The notes below the pieces were generated by a model, which was given only the letters and a program-made list of their open reading frames with translations, did no database searches and was not told the origin of the DNA. A DNA stretch of 54,121 bases from an uncultured Prevotellamassilia sp. (GTDB lineage Bacteria; Bacteroidota; Bacteroidia; Bacteroidales; Bacteroidaceae): positions 1-54,121 of the forward strand of contig CAKQOG010000016.1 of the NCBI GenBank assembly GCA_934255485.1. The letters run 5' to 3'. Below are positions 7,234-15,996 of the stretch, piece after piece; positions within the stretch are counted from its first letter, which is position 1, and each line of letters starts with the position of its first letter. The translations under genes were made by a program, and so were the position numbers.

Positions 7234-9426
7234 ATGAGTAACCTCCGATTTAAAGTCGTGGAAGAGGCGTTTAAAAAACGTCCCCTCGAAGTGAAGGCGC
7301 CAAAAGAGCGTCCCTCAGAGTACTTTGGAAAGTATGTCTTCAACCAAGAGAAGATGTTTAAGTATCTTCCTATCAAGACCTACCAGCAACTCCGCGAAGT
7401 AATTGAAAAAGGCACTGCACTCCCCTTGTCTGTGGCCAACGATGTGGCAAAGGGTATGAAACAATGGGCTATGGAGATGGGCGTAACCCACTGCACTCAC
7501 TGGTTCCAACCTCTTACTGAAGGCACAGCCGAGAAGCACGATGCTTTTGTAGAGCACGACTTTAAGGGTGGCATGGTAGAGGATTTCTCTGGTAAGGAAC
7601 TTGTTCAGCAAGAACCAGATGCGTCTTCGTTCCCTAATGGTGGCATTCGCTCAACATTCGAGGCTCGTGGCTATTCTGCATGGGACCCCGCATCACCTGT
7701 CTTTATCGTGGGCGACACTCTGATGATTCCTACCATCTTTGTGAGCTACACAGGCGAGGCACTCGACTATAAGGCACCTCTTAAGAAAGCGCTTGCTGCA
7801 GTTGATAAGGCTGCAACAGCCGTATGCCATTACTTCGACCCCAACGTTACGCGTGTAACTGCTAATTTGGGATGGGAGCAAGAGTACTTCTTGGTAGACG
7901 AAGGATTGTATGCTGCTCGCCCCGACTTGTTGCTTACAGGACGCACCTTGATGGGACATGATTCTGCTAAGAACCAACAAATGGACGACCACTACTTTGG
8001 TGCTATCCCCGAACGTGTACAAGAGTTTATGCGCGATCTCGAAATTCAAGCACTTGAGTTGGGCATCCCTTGCAAAACTCGTCACAACGAAGTGGCTCCT
8101 AACCAATTTGAGCTTGCACCTATCTTTGAAGAGTGCAACTTGGCTGTAGACCACAACATGCTCATCATGTCGTTGATGCGTAAAATTGCTCGCAAACATG
8201 GTTTCCGTTGCCTTTTACACGAAAAGCCTTTTGCAGGTATTAATGGTTCGGGCAAGCACAACAACTGGAGCTTGACAACTAACACTGGCACCTTGCTTCA
8301 TGGTCCAGGTAAAACTCCTGAAGACAACTTGCGATTCCTTGTGTTTATTGTAGAAACCTTGATGGGTGTATATAAACACAATGGTTTGCTAAAGGCATCT
8401 ATCATGAGTGCAACAAACGCTCACCGCTTGGGCGCAAATGAAGCACCTCCAGCAATCATCTCAAGCTTCCTTGGCAAACAACTCAGCGAATTGCTCGAAA
8501 AAGTAGAAAACTCTACCAAGGACGAACTCTTTACGCTCGAAGGTAAGCATGGTGTGAAACTTGATATTCCACAAATACCAGAGTTGATGATTGATAATAC
8601 CGACCGCAACCGTACCTCACCATTTGCTTTTACTGGTAACCGCTTTGAGTTCCGTGCAGTAGGTTCAGTAGCCAACTGTGCAAGTGCAATGATAGTGTTG
8701 AACACTGCAGTTGCAGAGGCACTTACCGACTTTAAGAAGCGCGTAGATGCACTTATCGAAAAGGGCGAAAGCAAGGTTAGTGCAATCCTCGATGTGTTGC
8801 GTCAAGACATCAAGACATGCAAACCTATCCACTTTGATGGCAATGGTTATAGCGATGAATGGAAGGAAGAGGCTAAGCGTCGTGGACTCGACTGCGAAAC
8901 TTCGTGCCCTGTTATTTTCGACCGCTATCTTGATGAAGAATCAATCAAGATGTTTGAGAGCATGAACGTGATGAATAAGCACGAACTTGAGGCTCGCAAC
9001 GAAATTAAGTGGGAAACTTATCAAAAGAAAATCCAGATTGAAGCACGTGTACTTGGCGACCTCTGCATGAACCACATCATCCCTGTGGCTACAAAATATC
9101 AGAGCGAACTCGTAGACAATGTACACAAAATACAAGAGGCTTTCTCAGATCCTGCTAAGGTTAAGGAACTCACTGCTTACAACATCGACCTTATTGAGAA
9201 AATCAATAAGCATGTAAGTTTCGTTGCCGAAAACGTTGAGATAATGGTAGAAAAGCGCAAGCAAGTGAACAAGATTGAAGATGTACGCACGTTGGCTGTG
9301 GCATACCACGACGACATTGCTCCATATTTCGATTCTATTCGTTATCACATCGATAAACTCGAACTCATTGTTGAAGATGAGATGTGGACATTGCCTAAGT
9401 ATCGTGAATTACTCTTTATTCGATAA
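7234..9426 (+). CDS. glnN: Glutamine synthetase type III
   Basis: ATP-dependent synthesis of glutamine from glutamate and ammonium, the main assimilation step. At 730 residues it is the long GSIII form typical of Bacteroides and relatives, not the ~470-residue GSI. Recognisable elements are WEQEYFLVDE (metal-ligand Glu), FAGINGSGKHNNWSL (the substrate/ATP region with catalytic His), ANEAPPAIIS and NRTSPFAFTGNRFEFRAVGS, all characteristic of GSIII. The C-terminal ~150 residues are helical and rich in charged residues, as in the GSIII double-ring dodecamer. It lies 122 bases after dapL and ends at a perfect hairpin terminator. No perfect promoter was found in the gap, so read-through from dapL or a weak promoter is possible. 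Confidence 0.95.
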   Translation: MSNLRFKVVEEAFKKRPLEVKAPKERPSEYFGKYVFNQEKMFKYLPIKTYQQLREVIEKGTALPLSVANDVAKGMKQWAMEMGVTHCTHWFQPLTEGTAEKHDAFVEHDFKGGMVEDFSGKELVQQEPDASSFPNGGIRSTFEARGYSAWDPASPVFIVGDTLMIPTIFVSYTGEALDYKAPLKKALAAVDKAATAVCHYFDPNVTRVTANLGWEQEYFLVDEGLYAARPDLLLTGRTLMGHDSAKNQQMDDHYFGAIPERVQEFMRDLEIQALELGIPCKTRHNEVAPNQFELAPIFEECNLAVDHNMLIMSLMRKIARKHGFRCLLHEKPFAGINGSGKHNNWSLTTNTGTLLHGPGKTPEDNLRFLVFIVETLMGVYKHNGLLKASIMSATNAHRLGANEAPPAIISSFLGKQLSELLEKVENSTKDELFTLEGKHGVKLDIPQIPELMIDNTDRNRTSPFAFTGNRFEFRAVGSVANCASAMIVLNTAVAEALTDFKKRVDALIEKGESKVSAILDVLRQDIKTCKPIHFDGNGYSDEWKEEAKRRGLDCETSCPVIFDRYLDEESIKMFESMNVMNKHELEARNEIKWETYQKKIQIEARVLGDLCMNHIIPVATKYQSELVDNVHKIQEAFSDPAKVKELTAYNIDLIEKINKHVSFVAENVEIMVEKRKQVNKIEDVRTLAVAYHDDIAPYFDSIRYHIDKLELIVEDEMWTLPKYRELLFIR

Positions 9427-9450
9427 ATAAAATAGGTACTACAAAAGAAT

Positions 9451-9510
9451 AGTAACTCGAAACACTTAGTATGTTGTTATACTTACCGAGTGTTTCGAGT
9501 TACTTTTTTA
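9451..9510 (+). terminator. Intrinsic terminator after glnN
   Basis: Perfect 16-bp arms AGTAACTCGAAACACT / AGTGTTTCGAGTTACT followed directly by TTTTTTA. Confidence 0.9.
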
Positions 9511-9595
9511 TAGATTAATTCAGAGAGTTTTGTTCACGCAAGATGAACTTATTGGCACTTTAATGATTGAAAAACAAAAGTTTTTCAACTTTCAT

Positions 9596-9626
9596 TTTGT
9601 ACTTCACTCACCTTACAGTAACTTTG
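9596..9626 (+). promoter_or_regulatory. pgi promoter
   Basis: TTTG at 9596-9599 and TAACTTTG at 9619-9626 with a 19-base spacer, an exact Bacteroidetes-type promoter, 43 bases before pgi. Confidence 0.85.
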
Positions 9627-9668
9627 CCAAACGAAAACTAAATAGCACATATATTCTATATAACTATT

Positions 9669-11018
9669 ATGAGCAAAAATATTAGCTTAGAAGTGAGCAA
9701 GGCTCTACAATTTGTAGCAGCCGATGCAGTGAAAGCTCTTGAACCACGTGTAAAGGCAGCACAAAAGGCACTCGAAGAAGGTACTTGCGCAGGCAATGAT
9801 TTCCTTGGTTGGATGCACTTGGCATCGAGCATTACTCCCGAACATTTAGCTGATTTAAAGGCAACAGCAGCTGTGCTACGCGAAAACTGCGATACGATTG
9901 TTGTGGCTGGTATCGGTGGTAGCTATCTTGGCGCACGTGCCGTGATAGAGGCTTTGGGAAACAGTTTTGAATGGCTCACAAACGATGGAAAAAATCCTGT
10001 AATTCTCTTTGCAGGCAACAATATTGGTGAGGATTATCTCTACGAACTTACTGAGTATCTTAAGGGTCGTAAGTTTGGTGTAATCAACATCTCAAAGAGT
10101 GGTACTACCACCGAAACTGCTCTTGCTTTCCGCTTGTTGCGTAAGCAATGCGAAGAACAACGTGGCATTGAAATGGCACGTAAGGTAATCGTAGCCGTAA
10201 CAGATGCAAAGAAGGGTGCAGCTCGTGTAACTGCTGATAAAGAAGGATATAAGAGCTTTATCATTCCTGACAACGTGGGTGGCCGTTTCTCAGTGCTTAC
10301 TCCGGTAGGCTTATTGCCTATAGCATGTGCAGGCTTCGATATTGAGGCCCTTGTTAAAGGTGCAGCTGATATGGAGAAACTAACTGCCCCCGAAGTGCCA
10401 TTTGAGGAGAACCCTGCCGAACAATATGCAGCAGTGCGTAACGCACTTTATGCAGAAGGTAAGAAAATTGAAATTCTCGTAAACTTCCAACCAAAACTTC
10501 ACTACATGAACGAATGGTGGAAGCAACTTTATGGCGAGAGCGAAGGTAAAGATGGTAAGGGTATCTTCCCTGCTGCAGTAGACTTTACAACCGACCTTCA
10601 CTCAATGGGACAATGGATTCAAGAGGGTGAACGCACAATTTTTGAAACCGTTGTTTCTATCGAAAATCCTAAACACAAGGTGCTCTTCCCACACGATGAT
10701 GAAAACCTTGATGGCTTGAACTTCCTTGAGGGTAAGCGTGTAGACGAGGTAAATAAGATGGCAGAACTTGGTACGCAATTGGCTCACGTAGATGGCGGTG
10801 TACCTAATATGCGCTTGAGCGTTGATACGCTCGATGAATACCACCTTGGTCAGATGATTTACTTCTTTGAGCGTGCATGTGGCATAAGCGGCTTGTTGCT
10901 TGAAGTAAATCCGTTTAACCAACCAGGTGTAGAAGCATATAAGAAAAATATGTTTGCACTCTTGGGCAAACCTGGTTATGAGAAGGAAACTGAAGCTATT
11001 AAAGCTAAGTTGAAATAA
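9669..11018 (+). CDS. pgi: Glucose-6-phosphate isomerase
   Basis: Interconverts glucose-6-phosphate and fructose-6-phosphate in glycolysis and gluconeogenesis. The 449-residue length is that of the short bacterial form. SIS-domain sugar-phosphate-binding motifs are seen: GIGGSYLGARAVIEAL (about 79-94), NISKSGTTTETALAFR and GGRFSVLTPVGLLP. The active-site region EYHLGQMIYFFE and the C-terminal FNQPGVEAYKK, carrying the catalytic Lys, are intact. It has its own consensus promoter and is followed by a terminator, so it is likely transcribed alone. Confidence 0.95.
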   Translation: MSKNISLEVSKALQFVAADAVKALEPRVKAAQKALEEGTCAGNDFLGWMHLASSITPEHLADLKATAAVLRENCDTIVVAGIGGSYLGARAVIEALGNSFEWLTNDGKNPVILFAGNNIGEDYLYELTEYLKGRKFGVINISKSGTTTETALAFRLLRKQCEEQRGIEMARKVIVAVTDAKKGAARVTADKEGYKSFIIPDNVGGRFSVLTPVGLLPIACAGFDIEALVKGAADMEKLTAPEVPFEENPAEQYAAVRNALYAEGKKIEILVNFQPKLHYMNEWWKQLYGESEGKDGKGIFPAAVDFTTDLHSMGQWIQEGERTIFETVVSIENPKHKVLFPHDDENLDGLNFLEGKRVDEVNKMAELGTQLAHVDGGVPNMRLSVDTLDEYHLGQMIYFFERACGISGLLLEVNPFNQPGVEAYKKNMFALLGKPGYEKETEAIKAKLK

Positions 11019-11056
11019 TCTTTTTTGCAACTACAGTTATGTAGTTTGCTCCTAAA

Positions 11057-11118
11057 AGGGTTTAAGGGTTATAGAAAAACACGCACGTAGGGCGTTCTAA
11101 ACTCTTAAACTCTTTTTT
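11057..11118 (+). terminator. Terminator after pgi
   Basis: AGGGTTTAAGGGTT pairs with AACTCTTAAACTCTT (G-T pairs allowed) and ends in TTTTTT. A second small hairpin (GCAACTACA/TGTAGTTTGC) lies just before it at about 11026-11048. Confidence 0.7.
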
Positions 11119-11163
11119 AATTATAGAAGCTCAATACCTTCTAAGTTATTAAATAAAAAGTTG

Positions 11164-11907
11164 ATGACGTTTAAAAGTAACATAGAAACTTATTTGGCTA
11201 AACATCCTTGTTTTGCTAAAGAAAGCAGACAACTAAAGGCTGTGCTATTCGATATGGACGGCGTACTCTTTGACTCTATGCCCAATCATGCAAAGTCGTG
11301 GTCAAAGGTATGCACGGAGTTTGGTCTTGCGATGACACCCGAGGAGGTGTATATGCACGAGGGGCGTACGGGAGCATCAACCATTAATATGCTTACGCAC
11401 AGATATTGGAACAGAGATGCTACGCCCGAGGAGATTGAACAGATATATAAGGAAAAATGCAGATTGTTCAATCTTTGTCCTGAAGCCCCAAAGATGCCAG
11501 GTGCAGAGCAAGTGCTCAGAGAGGTGAAACAAGCTGGCATAACGATTGTGGTTGTTACTGGAAGTGGACAAAAATCGTTGTTGGAACGTTTAGACCACAA
11601 TTATCCAGGTTTCTTCAACCCAGAACTCGTGGTTTCGAGTCAAGATGTGAAACATGGTAAACCCAATCCCGAACCTTATCTGATGGGACTTGAAAAGGCT
11701 GGTGTAAAACCATACGAGGCTATGGTAGTAGAGAATGCTCCCTTGGGTGTACGTGCAGCAGTGGCTGCTGAAATTTTTACTATAGCCGTCAATACAGGAC
11801 CATTGCCCGAAAGCGCATTGCTAAACGAGGGAGCCAATGCTCTCTTTACCTCGATGGCAACTTTAGCAGAAAATTTTAAACAGTTAAAACAAGCATGGGA
11901 AGCATAG
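11164..11907 (+). CDS. HAD family hydrolase, beta-phosphoglucomutase-like
   Basis: A 247-residue haloacid dehalogenase-superfamily phosphatase or phosphomutase with a helical cap (subfamily IA). Motif I is FDMDGVLFDSM (nucleophile Asp and acid/base Asp), motif II is VVTGSGQ, the Lys of motif III is in KHGKPNPEPY, and motif IV is VVENAPLGVRAA with the acidic pair reduced to E-N. The DSMPNHAKSW start resembles beta-phosphoglucomutase-like proteins of Bacteroidetes, but many family members are general sugar phosphatases, so substrate is open. ATG 11164 is preceded in frame by a TTG that could be read as start. The 3' end overlaps tcdA by 13 bases, suggesting coupled translation. Confidence 0.85.
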   Translation: MTFKSNIETYLAKHPCFAKESRQLKAVLFDMDGVLFDSMPNHAKSWSKVCTEFGLAMTPEEVYMHEGRTGASTINMLTHRYWNRDATPEEIEQIYKEKCRLFNLCPEAPKMPGAEQVLREVKQAGITIVVVTGSGQKSLLERLDHNYPGFFNPELVVSSQDVKHGKPNPEPYLMGLEKAGVKPYEAMVVENAPLGVRAAVAAEIFTIAVNTGPLPESALLNEGANALFTSMATLAENFKQLKQAWEA

Positions 11908-12728
11908 AGAAAGCTATATACAACCGGTCAGAGCGCCTGCTCGGTGCCGAAACAATGAATGTTTTAGCAGAGAAGTCTGTTATCATTTTTGGTGTGGGTG
12001 GAGTAGGTAGTTGGTGTGCAGAGAGTTTGGTACGCTCGGGTATAAAGAACTTAACAATTGTTGATTCTGATAGAGTGTGTATTACCAATGTTAATCGCCA
12101 AATAATGGCAACGATGGAAACTGTTGGCATGGTAAAGGTTGAGGCTTTAAAGCAGCGTTTGCTCAGCATAAATCCTAAAGCAAATATCACTGCTATGCAG
12201 AAAATCTATACCGAGAGCACAGCAGATGCTTTCGAAATAGAGCGTTATGACTATATTGTAGATGCCATAGACTCTTTGCAAGACAAAGCCTTGCTCATAC
12301 TCAATGCTTGTAAAACAAAGGCAAAGTTCTTTTCGTCAATGGGAGCTGCGCTCAAAATAGACCCAACGAAGGTTGATGTTGCTGAATTTTGGAAGGTAAA
12401 AGGTTGCCCTCTTGGTGCAGCCCTACGCAGAAAGTTCAAAAAGCAACACACATTTCCAGCACGTAAGTTTAAGTGCGTGTATAGCGAGGAACTTTTACCA
12501 AACCTTGGTCGAAGTCATGCATGTGGAACAGTAGCTTGTTTGTGTCCTAAGGCTGAGAATGGTCCAGGCGATCCAGAATTGCTTAACCACGAATGGTGCA
12601 GCTCGAAGGCTCAGATTAATGGTAGCTTGTCGCACATAACAGCTATTTTCGGATTTACAATAGCTGGTTTAATTATGCAAGATGCTGTAGAGAAAGCATC
12701 TTGCAGTGTTGAAACTGAGACAAAATAA
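11895..12728 (+). CDS. tcdA: tRNA threonylcarbamoyladenosine dehydratase (TcdA, ThiF/E1-like)
   Basis: ATP-dependent E1-like enzyme that cyclises t6A37 in ANN-decoding tRNAs to ct6A. The 277-residue length is close to E. coli TcdA. The nucleotide-binding loop is IIFGVGGVGSWCAESLVRSG, followed by the acidic VDSD and Arg-containing CITNVNRQI, then DAIDSLQDK and a C-terminal segment with HACGTVACLCPK. The N-terminus NRSERLLGAETMNVL is typical of the YgdL/TcdA group rather than ThiF or MoeB, which also occur in single copies elsewhere. It starts inside the end of the HAD gene and is followed by a bidirectional terminator. Confidence 0.88.
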   Translation: MGSIEKAIYNRSERLLGAETMNVLAEKSVIIFGVGGVGSWCAESLVRSGIKNLTIVDSDRVCITNVNRQIMATMETVGMVKVEALKQRLLSINPKANITAMQKIYTESTADAFEIERYDYIVDAIDSLQDKALLILNACKTKAKFFSSMGAALKIDPTKVDVAEFWKVKGCPLGAALRRKFKKQHTFPARKFKCVYSEELLPNLGRSHACGTVACLCPKAENGPGDPELLNHEWCSSKAQINGSLSHITAIFGFTIAGLIMQDAVEKASCSVETETK

Positions 12729-12731
12729 AAC

Positions 12732-12785
12732 AAATAAACACACCGATAATGTGTATTAATGTATGCACTATCGGTGTGTTTATTG
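12732..12785. terminator. Bidirectional terminator between tcdA and plsC
   Basis: Perfect arms AATAAACACACCGATA / TATCGGTGTGTTTATT between converging genes, with T-rich flanks on both sides. Confidence 0.85.
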
Positions 12786-12820
12786 TATAGGCTTGTGTAT
12801 AGATGAACGTTTAAAACTCG

Positions 12821-13570
12821 TTATTGGTCGTCATTTTTTACATATCCTTGATATTTTTTCGGCAGAGCATTCATAATGGTATCGTAGGCTTGTTGCATGG
12901 TCTGCTTAATATCTTCAGGACTATGCGAGGTGGGGTAAATGGGCTTGTGTATGATTAGGCGCATGCGGTGGCGGTGTACAAAGTTTATGCCAGCCATGCG
13001 TGTAAGCACATCAAACGAGCCGTCTATAGTAACAGGAACAACTGGCAATTGCAACTCGTCGGCAAGTACAAATGCACCTTTGCGGAATATGCCCATGTGC
13101 CCAGTAAACGTACGCGAACCCTCAGGGAAAACTACTAACGATGTACCACCTTGTAGGGTATCGTGAGCTTTCTCTATCGTTTCTTTAATTGCTTTAGGAC
13201 CAGATTTATCTACAAAAATGTGACGCGCTTTTTCGCAAGCATATCCCACTAAAGGCATCTTACGCAGTGCCTTTTTCATCATCCATTTAAAGTTTCTGCC
13301 TAGAAAACCATATATCAAGAAGATGTCCATAGGACCTTGATGGTTAGCTACAAAAACATAGCTCTGATGGTGGTCGATGTTGTCGCGTCCCACTACTTCG
13401 ATAGGAAGTAAAAGCACTCTGCATACAAGTTGCGACCATATCTTACCAGGATAATAGCCAAATATATGAGCGTTGAATAATCCACCAATAATTGTGATGA
13501 GAGCCGTTATAATGGTTGCGATGAGAATGATGGGTAATGCTATGAAAAGTTGGTATACCTTGTATATCAT
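12821..13570 (-). CDS. plsC: 1-acyl-sn-glycerol-3-phosphate acyltransferase
   Basis: Adds the second acyl chain to lysophosphatidic acid, giving phosphatidic acid, at the inner membrane. The 249-residue protein has a hydrophobic N-terminal segment (YQLFIALPIILIATIITALI). Acyltransferase motif I is VANHQGPMDIF (NHx4D), with FPEGSRTF as motif III and the Pro-rich VVPVTIDGSF as motif IV. A second PlsC-like acyltransferase (e.g. lysophospholipid-type) cannot be excluded. It is the last gene of a minus-strand group with dihydroorotase upstream after 49 bases. Confidence 0.88.
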   Translation of the reverse strand: MIYKVYQLFIALPIILIATIITALITIIGGLFNAHIFGYYPGKIWSQLVCRVLLLPIEVVGRDNIDHHQSYVFVANHQGPMDIFLIYGFLGRNFKWMMKKALRKMPLVGYACEKARHIFVDKSGPKAIKETIEKAHDTLQGGTSLVVFPEGSRTFTGHMGIFRKGAFVLADELQLPVVPVTIDGSFDVLTRMAGINFVHRHRMRLIIHKPIYPTSHSPEDIKQTMQQAYDTIMNALPKKYQGYVKNDDQ

Positions 13571-13619
13571 AATAGAATAGTGTTCATTATATTATTAAAG
13601 ATAAGCGTTGCAAAATTGC

Positions 13620-14960
13620 TTATCGGTTGTAGCAAACTGCTTGACCACGGAACTTTTCGTCAGTAATGTGTCCACGATTAAATATTGAAAAACCATTGCA
13701 GATGGTGCGTTCTACGCGCCAATGGAACACGTGCCCTTCAAGCGGACTCCAATTGCATTTGCTTTGTATGCGGTTAGGAGTGAGAAGCCATGGCGTGTTG
13801 GGGCGAACCATTACAATGTCTGCTTTATATCCCTCGCGTATGTAGCCACGCCCTTCTATTTGTAGTAAATTGGCAGGGTTGTGACACATAAGGCACACTA
13901 ATTGTTCAAGACTGAGCACGCCTTTATCTACCAATTCGAGCATAGATACCAAAGAGAATTGTATGATTGGCATACCTGAAGCAGCCTTTGCACATCCTCC
14001 TACTTTCTCGCTGATAGTGTGTGGTGCATGGTCTGTTCCAATAGTATAAATCTTGCCAGACGAAAGGGCTTTGCGTAGTGCATCACGGTCTGCTTTTGTT
14101 TTGATGGCAGGGTTTACCTTTATGCGTGAGGCTAATTTTTTATAGTCTTCATCGCAAAACATAAGGTGCCCTACACACACTTCGGCAGTAATGCTGTTGT
14201 CGTTATCGTTAAAGAGTTCAAGTTCACGAGCAGTGGAAATATGTGCTACATGCAAACGTGCATTAGCCTTGCGAGCCAAGCGGATAGCAAGTGCTGTAGA
14301 CTGATAGCAAGCTTCTTCACTGCGTATTTCTGGATGGTGACAAATATCGGGGTCGTCGCCATAAAGAGCCTTAGCTTTGGCCATGTTAGCATTTATGATT
14401 GAGGTGTCTTCGCAGTGTGTCATAACGGGCAGTTGTGTGCTCTCAAAAATAGCCTTTAAACTTCGTTCGTTATCTACGAGCATATTGCCTGTAGATGATC
14501 CCATAAACAATTTTATACCTGCAACTTTGCGTGGATTAAGTTTGCCAAGTTCGTAGGCATTGCCTGCTGTAGCACCAAAGAATAAACCATAATTTACTAC
14601 GCTTTTAGAGGCAGCAATCTGCATCTTTTCTTGAAAAACCTCTTCGGTTGTAGTTTGTGGAATGCAGTTTGGCATATCAAACACCGTGGTTACACCGCCC
14701 GCTGCTGCGGCTCGGCTCTCAGAACAAAAGTCGCCTTTGTGAGTCAATCCTGGATCGCGAAAGTGTACGTGGTCATCAATAATGCCAGGCAATACATAGC
14801 ATCCTGTTCCATCTATGGTTTTGTCTACAGGTATGATAGGTTCGCTATCGGCACCTTCAATAATTTCATCTATGCGGTCGTCGTCTATAACGAGTGTTCC
14901 CAAAAAACGTCTGCCTTCATTAACGATGATGGCGTTCTTGATTTGTGTACGAAAATGCAT
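13620..14960 (-). CDS. pyrC: Dihydroorotase (class I)
   Basis: Zinc amidohydrolase cyclising carbamoyl-aspartate to dihydroorotate, third step of pyrimidine synthesis. The 446-residue length and motifs match class I enzymes (PyrC of Gram-positives and Bacteroidetes): DDHVHFRDPGLTHKGDF with the HxHxR metal/substrate site, the IKLFMGSSTG segment, THCED, HVAHIST, and GTDHAPH with the catalytic Asp. Some family members are allantoinases or hydantoinases, but the DPG(L)THKGD signature favours dihydroorotase. It lies between a hairpin-flanked mannosyltransferase-like gene and plsC and probably shares a transcript with plsC. Confidence 0.88.
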   Translation of the reverse strand: MHFRTQIKNAIIVNEGRRFLGTLVIDDDRIDEIIEGADSEPIIPVDKTIDGTGCYVLPGIIDDHVHFRDPGLTHKGDFCSESRAAAAGGVTTVFDMPNCIPQTTTEEVFQEKMQIAASKSVVNYGLFFGATAGNAYELGKLNPRKVAGIKLFMGSSTGNMLVDNERSLKAIFESTQLPVMTHCEDTSIINANMAKAKALYGDDPDICHHPEIRSEEACYQSTALAIRLARKANARLHVAHISTARELELFNDNDNSITAEVCVGHLMFCDEDYKKLASRIKVNPAIKTKADRDALRKALSSGKIYTIGTDHAPHTISEKVGGCAKAASGMPIIQFSLVSMLELVDKGVLSLEQLVCLMCHNPANLLQIEGRGYIREGYKADIVMVRPNTPWLLTPNRIQSKCNWSPLEGHVFHWRVERTICNGFSIFNRGHITDEKFRGQAVCYNR

Positions 14961-14997
14961 AATGAATGGTTTTTATGAGCATCTATATTTAATGCTA

Positions 14998-15044
14998 AAT
15001 ATGCGAATAATGCCAAGGCTTTGCTTGTACTTATTCGCATATTT
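14998..15044. terminator. Inverted repeat between the glycosyltransferase and pyrC
   Basis: Arms AATATGCGAATAA / TTATTCGCATATT enclose about 20 bases. It may terminate the minus-strand glycosyltransferase gene ending at 15070, although the T-run is weak. Confidence 0.55.
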
Positions 15045-15069
15045 TTGTTTGTTATGAAGTCTAAATATA

Positions 15070-15822
15070 CTATTTCTTTACGGGCTTGAGTCCGCCTGTC
15101 ATGGCTGCCCAACGTAGTCGCATCACACCAAAGAGAGCTTCGCTAAAGATGCCACCGCTCATTTTACTTGTACCTAACTCGCGATTGACAAACACAACCG
15201 GTACTTCTTTAATCTTAAATCCAAACTTAAAGGCGGTGAATTTCATTTCAATTTGAAATGCGTAACCCTTAAAGCGAATAGCATCGAGGTTGATTGTTTC
15301 GAGCACCTTACGCTTGTAGCAGACAAATCCAGCGGTTGTATCGTGAAGGGGTACCCCTGTTACGAAACGAACGTATTTAGAGGCATAATAACTCATTAGT
15401 ACGCGTCCCATTGGCCAATTGACAACATTAACGCCGCTAACATAGCGCGAACCTACTGCAACATCAAAGCCATCTTTGGCGCAAGCATCATATAGGCGTG
15501 GCAAGTCTTTTGGGGCATGGCTAAAGTCGGCATCCATCTCAAAGATGTAATCATATCCATGGTCTAATGCCCACTTAAATCCTGTGATATAAGCAGTTCC
15601 AAGACCTAATTTACCTGTGCGCTGAATAAGGTGCAGTTTGTCTTTGAACTCATCAGCCATTAGGCTCTTGACAATGTCTGCTGTACCATCGGGTGATCCA
15701 TCATCAATTACAAGAATATGAAAATCATGTTCTTTTCGACCAATAACGGCACGGATGATATTTTCGATATTTTCTTTTTCGTTGTAGGTAGGTATAATAA
15801 CTATACTATCACTCTTTTCCAT
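15070..15822 (-). CDS. Polyprenol monophosphomannose synthase-like glycosyltransferase (GT2)
   Basis: A 250-residue GT-A fold transferase, most like dolichol/polyprenyl-phosphate mannose synthase, which moves a sugar from a GDP/UDP donor to a lipid phosphate at the inner membrane. Motifs: IVIIPTYNEKENIE at the N-terminus, VIDDGSPDGTADIV, the metal-binding FEMDADFSHAPKD (DxD), and GSRYVSGVNVVNWP. There are no C-terminal transmembrane helices, so it is the soluble, membrane-associated form. I chose ATG 15822 (MEKSDSIVII); a TTG four codons upstream is in frame. The donor and acceptor are inferred from family only. Confidence 0.85.
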   Translation of the reverse strand: MEKSDSIVIIPTYNEKENIENIIRAVIGRKEHDFHILVIDDGSPDGTADIVKSLMADEFKDKLHLIQRTGKLGLGTAYITGFKWALDHGYDYIFEMDADFSHAPKDLPRLYDACAKDGFDVAVGSRYVSGVNVVNWPMGRVLMSYYASKYVRFVTGVPLHDTTAGFVCYKRKVLETINLDAIRFKGYAFQIEMKFTAFKFGFKIKEVPVVFVNRELGTSKMSGGIFSEALFGVMRLRWAAMTGGLKPVKK

Positions 15823-15954
15823 TGCAGTTTGCAAGTTTTTGTTTATTCCTAATTATAAAGGATATCGCTTATGTTTTTTGCTTGGCAATATTTTTAAATT
15901 GCCGTCATACATCCTTTTTGTGTTGCAAATGTAAGCATTTTGCACGACATTCAT

Positions 15955-15962
15955 TAACTTTG
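15955..15962 (+). promoter_or_regulatory. -7 promoter element of the DUF4369-thioredoxin gene
   Basis: TAACTTTG, 35 bases before the start codon. No TTG sits at the 19-base position (nearest TTTG is 12 bases away), so the -33 box is weak. Confidence 0.5.
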
Positions 15963-15996
15963 TGCTTTGAAAACAGATATTTAAAACAAATATACA